Shown here one piece after another: positions 9,416-15,371 of a stretch of DNA of 15,371 bases (the first letter of the stretch is position 1; every line of letters begins with the position of its first letter). The notes under the pieces are model-generated. The model saw nothing but the letters and a program-made list of their open reading frames with translations. It was not told the DNA's origin and searched no databases. Origin of the DNA: Deinococcus rhizophilus (GTDB lineage: Bacteria; Deinococcota; Deinococci; Deinococcales; Deinococcaceae); contig NZ_JASNGB010000058.1 of assembly GCF_030271215.1 (NCBI RefSeq), positions 1-15,371 on the forward strand. Direction: 5' to 3'. The position numbers and the translations under genes are program-made.

Positions 9416-10468
9416 TCAGCGCACAAGGGTGAGGTCGGTCTGCCACGCCGCGAATTCCCGCCGCAGCACTGCCCCCGGCACCCGCCCCAGGTACGGCCGC
9501 CCAAGGTCATGCAGCAGCACGAAGCGCACGCCATCCGCGTCGGCCTTTTTGTCGCGGGCCATATAGGGCCAGAGGTCGTCAAACGTCAGGTCGGGGAGAG
9601 GCGTGGGCCGCTGCCAGCGCAGGAAAGCTCGCGTATGGGCCGTGAGGTCCGCGCCGCCGAGCGCCCGACTCAGGAGCGCCGCGTAGTGCATCCCGTACCC
9701 GACCGCCTCGCCGTGGGGGATGGCATGGTGCGTGTGGGCCTCCAGCGCGTGCGCCAGCGTGTGCCCGAAGTTGAGGTGGGCACGCTCGCCCTGCTCGGTG
9801 GGGTCGCGGGTGACCACCTCGGCCTTGACCCGGATGGCGTCCGCGAGGGTGGCCTCCAGCCCGGGATCACCGGGGCGGAAGTCGGGGGAGAGGACGCGGG
9901 GCAGCAGGCTGGGGTCGGCGATCAGGCCGTGCTTGTACGCCTCGGCGGCGCCCTCGCGGAAGATCTCGGACGGTAGGGTCGTGAGGGTGTCCGTGTCGCA
10001 CCACACCGCCTGAGGCGGCCAGAAGGCCCCCACCAGATTCTTGCCTTCCGGCAGGTTCACGCCCGTCTTGCCGCCCACCGCCGCGTCCACCATGCCCAGC
10101 AGCGTGGTCGGCAGGGTGTAAAAGGCCACGCCGCGCAGATACGAGGCCGCCACGAAGCCCGCGAGGTCGGTCGCCGCGCCGCCTCCCAGCCCCACCACCG
10201 CCCCGTCACGTGGAAGGTTCGCCGCCGCCAGCTGCGAGAGGACGTCCGCATAGACCGCCAGCGTCTTGCACCCGTCGCGCGGGGGAACGCTCACGGTCAC
10301 GGTGGGGGAGAGGGCGGCCTGCACCGTCTCCACGAAAGCGGGGGGCAGGTCGGCGGGGTGAATCAGGGCGACGTGGCGCTGGGGGACCCGGACCCTTGCC
10401 AGCAGACCGGCCCCCACCGTGACGGTGTAGGGCTGCTCGCCCCCTACCTTCACCTCCAGCGGCTGCAC
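9416..10468 (-). CDS. aroB: 3-dehydroquinate synthase
   Basis: AroB makes 3-dehydroquinate from DAHP using NAD and a divalent metal. From the GTG at 10468 it has 350 residues. The NAD-binding segment is [21 protein letters not shown], followed by [19 protein letters not shown]. The metal ligands are visible as Glu in [10 protein letters not shown], His in [11 protein letters not shown] and His in IPHGEAVG. The frame stays open far upstream inside aroK, but that part is an Arg/Ser-rich shadow. The GTG one base after the aroK stop (TAGCGTG) is the natural start, which makes translation coupled. Confidence 0.97.
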   Translation of the reverse strand: MQPLEVKVGGEQPYTVTVGAGLLARVRVPQRHVALIHPADLPPAFVETVQAALSPTVTVSVPPRDGCKTLAVYADVLSQLAAANLPRDGAVVGLGGGAATDLAGFVAASYLRGVAFYTLPTTLLGMVDAAVGGKTGVNLPEGKNLVGAFWPPQAVWCDTDTLTTLPSEIFREGAAEAYKHGLIADPSLLPRVLSPDFRPGDPGLEATLADAIRVKAEVVTRDPTEQGERAHLNFGHTLAHALEAHTHHAIPHGEAVGYGMHYAALLSRALGGADLTAHTRAFLRWQRPTPLPDLTFDDLWPYMARDKKADADGVRFVLLHDLGRPYLGRVPGAVLRREFAAWQTDLTLVR

Positions 10469-10469
10469 G

Positions 10470-11060
<591 letters not shown>

Positions 11061-11067
11061 GGAAGGC

Positions 11068-11073
11068 AGTCTA
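11068..11073 (-). promoter_or_regulatory. Leaderless -10 box of aroK
   Basis: TAGACT is followed by 7 nt and the aroK ATG at 11060. No Shine-Dalgarno sequence is present. It lies at the downstream end of the 158-nt gap between aroC and aroK, so it can drive aroK-aroB-aroQ-nuclease independently. Confidence 0.65.
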
Positions 11074-11218
11074 GGGCAAGTGGCCCCCCGGTTCCGGATA
11101 TGGGGGAACCTTTGGGCGTGTGGCGTGTCGCCCGTGGCCTGCCGAAGGGCGGAGGGACGAGCTTCTTCTCCTCTACCTCGGAGAAGGAGGCGCTGCGGGG
11201 CAACGGGGGAAGGGTCCC
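11074..11218 (-). other. aroC-aroK spacer with a hairpin
   Basis: This gap has one clear inverted repeat: CTTCTCC / GGAGAAG (11165-11171 with 11180-11186), loop 8 nt. No U-run follows it on the minus strand, so it is a weak terminator at best. It could reduce read-through or stabilise the aroC mRNA 3' end. No ORF or RNA gene is evident. Confidence 0.35.
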
Positions 11219-12363
<1,145 letters not shown>

Positions 12364-12367
<4 letters not shown>

Positions 12368-12414
12368 CGGGGCTCCGGGGCGAGGTGGGGGGGGGTGGAC
12401 TGGGACGCAGGCAT
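12364..12414 (-). CDS. Candidate leaderless leader ORF of aroC (16 codons)
   Basis: An ATG at 12414 lies 6 nt after TACAGT and opens a frame encoding MPASQSTPPHLAPEPR, whose TGA overlaps the aroC ATG (ATGA). It contains a run of nine C on the coding strand (12387-12395). No aromatic residues or terminator/antiterminator pair are seen, so classical attenuation is unlikely. Translational coupling is the simplest role. Alternatively the ORF is chance and aroC relies on its GGAG alone. Confidence 0.45.
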
Positions 12415-12420
12415 GGCCGG

Positions 12421-12426
12421 ACTGTA
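12421..12426 (-). promoter_or_regulatory. -10 box upstream of aroC
   Basis: TACAGT lies 35 nt past the pilQ terminator, with the transcription start expected near 12414. That leaves either a 47-nt leader for aroC or a leaderless upstream ORF. No TTGACA-like -35 is present. Confidence 0.55.
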
Positions 12427-12460
12427 GCGCCGGGTCGCCGGGCCGCACCGTGCCCTGCCC

Positions 12461-12495
12461 AAACAAACACGCCCCCCGGTGAGGGAGGGCGCGTG
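12461..12495 (-). terminator. Intrinsic terminator of the pil operon
   Basis: On the minus strand CACGC (12491-12495) pairs with GCGTG (12468-12472), continuing after one mismatch as CCC/GGG. It is followed by TTTGTTTG. It starts 16 nt beyond the pilQ stop and separates pilQ from aroC. Confidence 0.82.
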
Positions 12496-12510
12496 GGAAG
12501 GGGGGGGAAG

Positions 12511-15371
<2,861 letters not shown>

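Overview
The window is very GC-rich DNA from a member of the Deinococcota, most likely a Deinococcus species. Four things support this: the style of the ribosomal proteins (L19 with long alanine-rich ends), a Thermus/Deinococcus-type pilus secretin, the pilQ / aroC / aroK / aroB / aroQ gene order, and repeated start sites of the form TANNNT, about 7 nt, then ATG or GTG, with no ribosome binding site. That last form is the leaderless-mRNA arrangement known to be common in Deinococcus. The species assignment is inference.

Layout, left to right. (1) 1-661, minus: the 5' two thirds of a membrane protein with about six membrane segments; it runs off the window just as a GGDEF-type motif (DPLTD) begins. 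(2) 747-919, plus: an isolated tRNA-Ile(GAT) with a consensus promoter and an intrinsic terminator. (3) 940-1118: a strong hairpin, then a structured repeat-like element of about 135 bp whose last base lies in the lipA stop codon. (4) 1118-2851, minus: lipB-lipA, the lipoate attachment and synthesis operon. (5) 3019-3543, plus: a GNAT acetyltransferase, meeting tail to tail with an unrecognised coiled-coil protein (3533-4360, minus). (6) 4404-5091, plus: rplS with its own promoter, a leader of about 100 nt and a terminator; then a Cof-type HAD phosphatase (5130-5954) whose 3' end overlaps a convergent ModF-like tandem ABC ATPase (5875-7344, minus) by 80 bp. (7) 7373-8371, minus: rplM-rpsI with a leader and a terminator. 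(8) 8376-12426, minus: shikimate-pathway genes in transcription order aroC, aroK, aroB, aroQ, then a small PD-(D/E)XK nuclease-like gene joined to aroQ by a 1-nt gap. (9) 12461-15371, minus: the end of a type IV pilus operon, a PilP/PilW-like protein and the PilQ secretin.

How the genes work together. LipB transfers octanoate from acyl carrier protein and LipA inserts the sulfurs, giving lipoylated dehydrogenases. AroB, AroQ, AroK and AroC cover four of the seven steps from DAHP to chorismate. L19, L13 and S9 are translation genes in two independent units. The PilP-like protein and PilQ build the outer-envelope pore of the type IV pilus. All gaps between genes are under 300 nt.

The most notable signals are these: at least five genes on both strands start exactly 7 nt after a TANNNT box; aroC is preceded by what looks like a leaderless 16-codon ORF carrying a C9 tract and ending in an ATGA overlap with aroC; and a nuclease-like gene is embedded at the end of the aro operon. 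I saw no CRISPR array, phage, insertion sequence or defence island.
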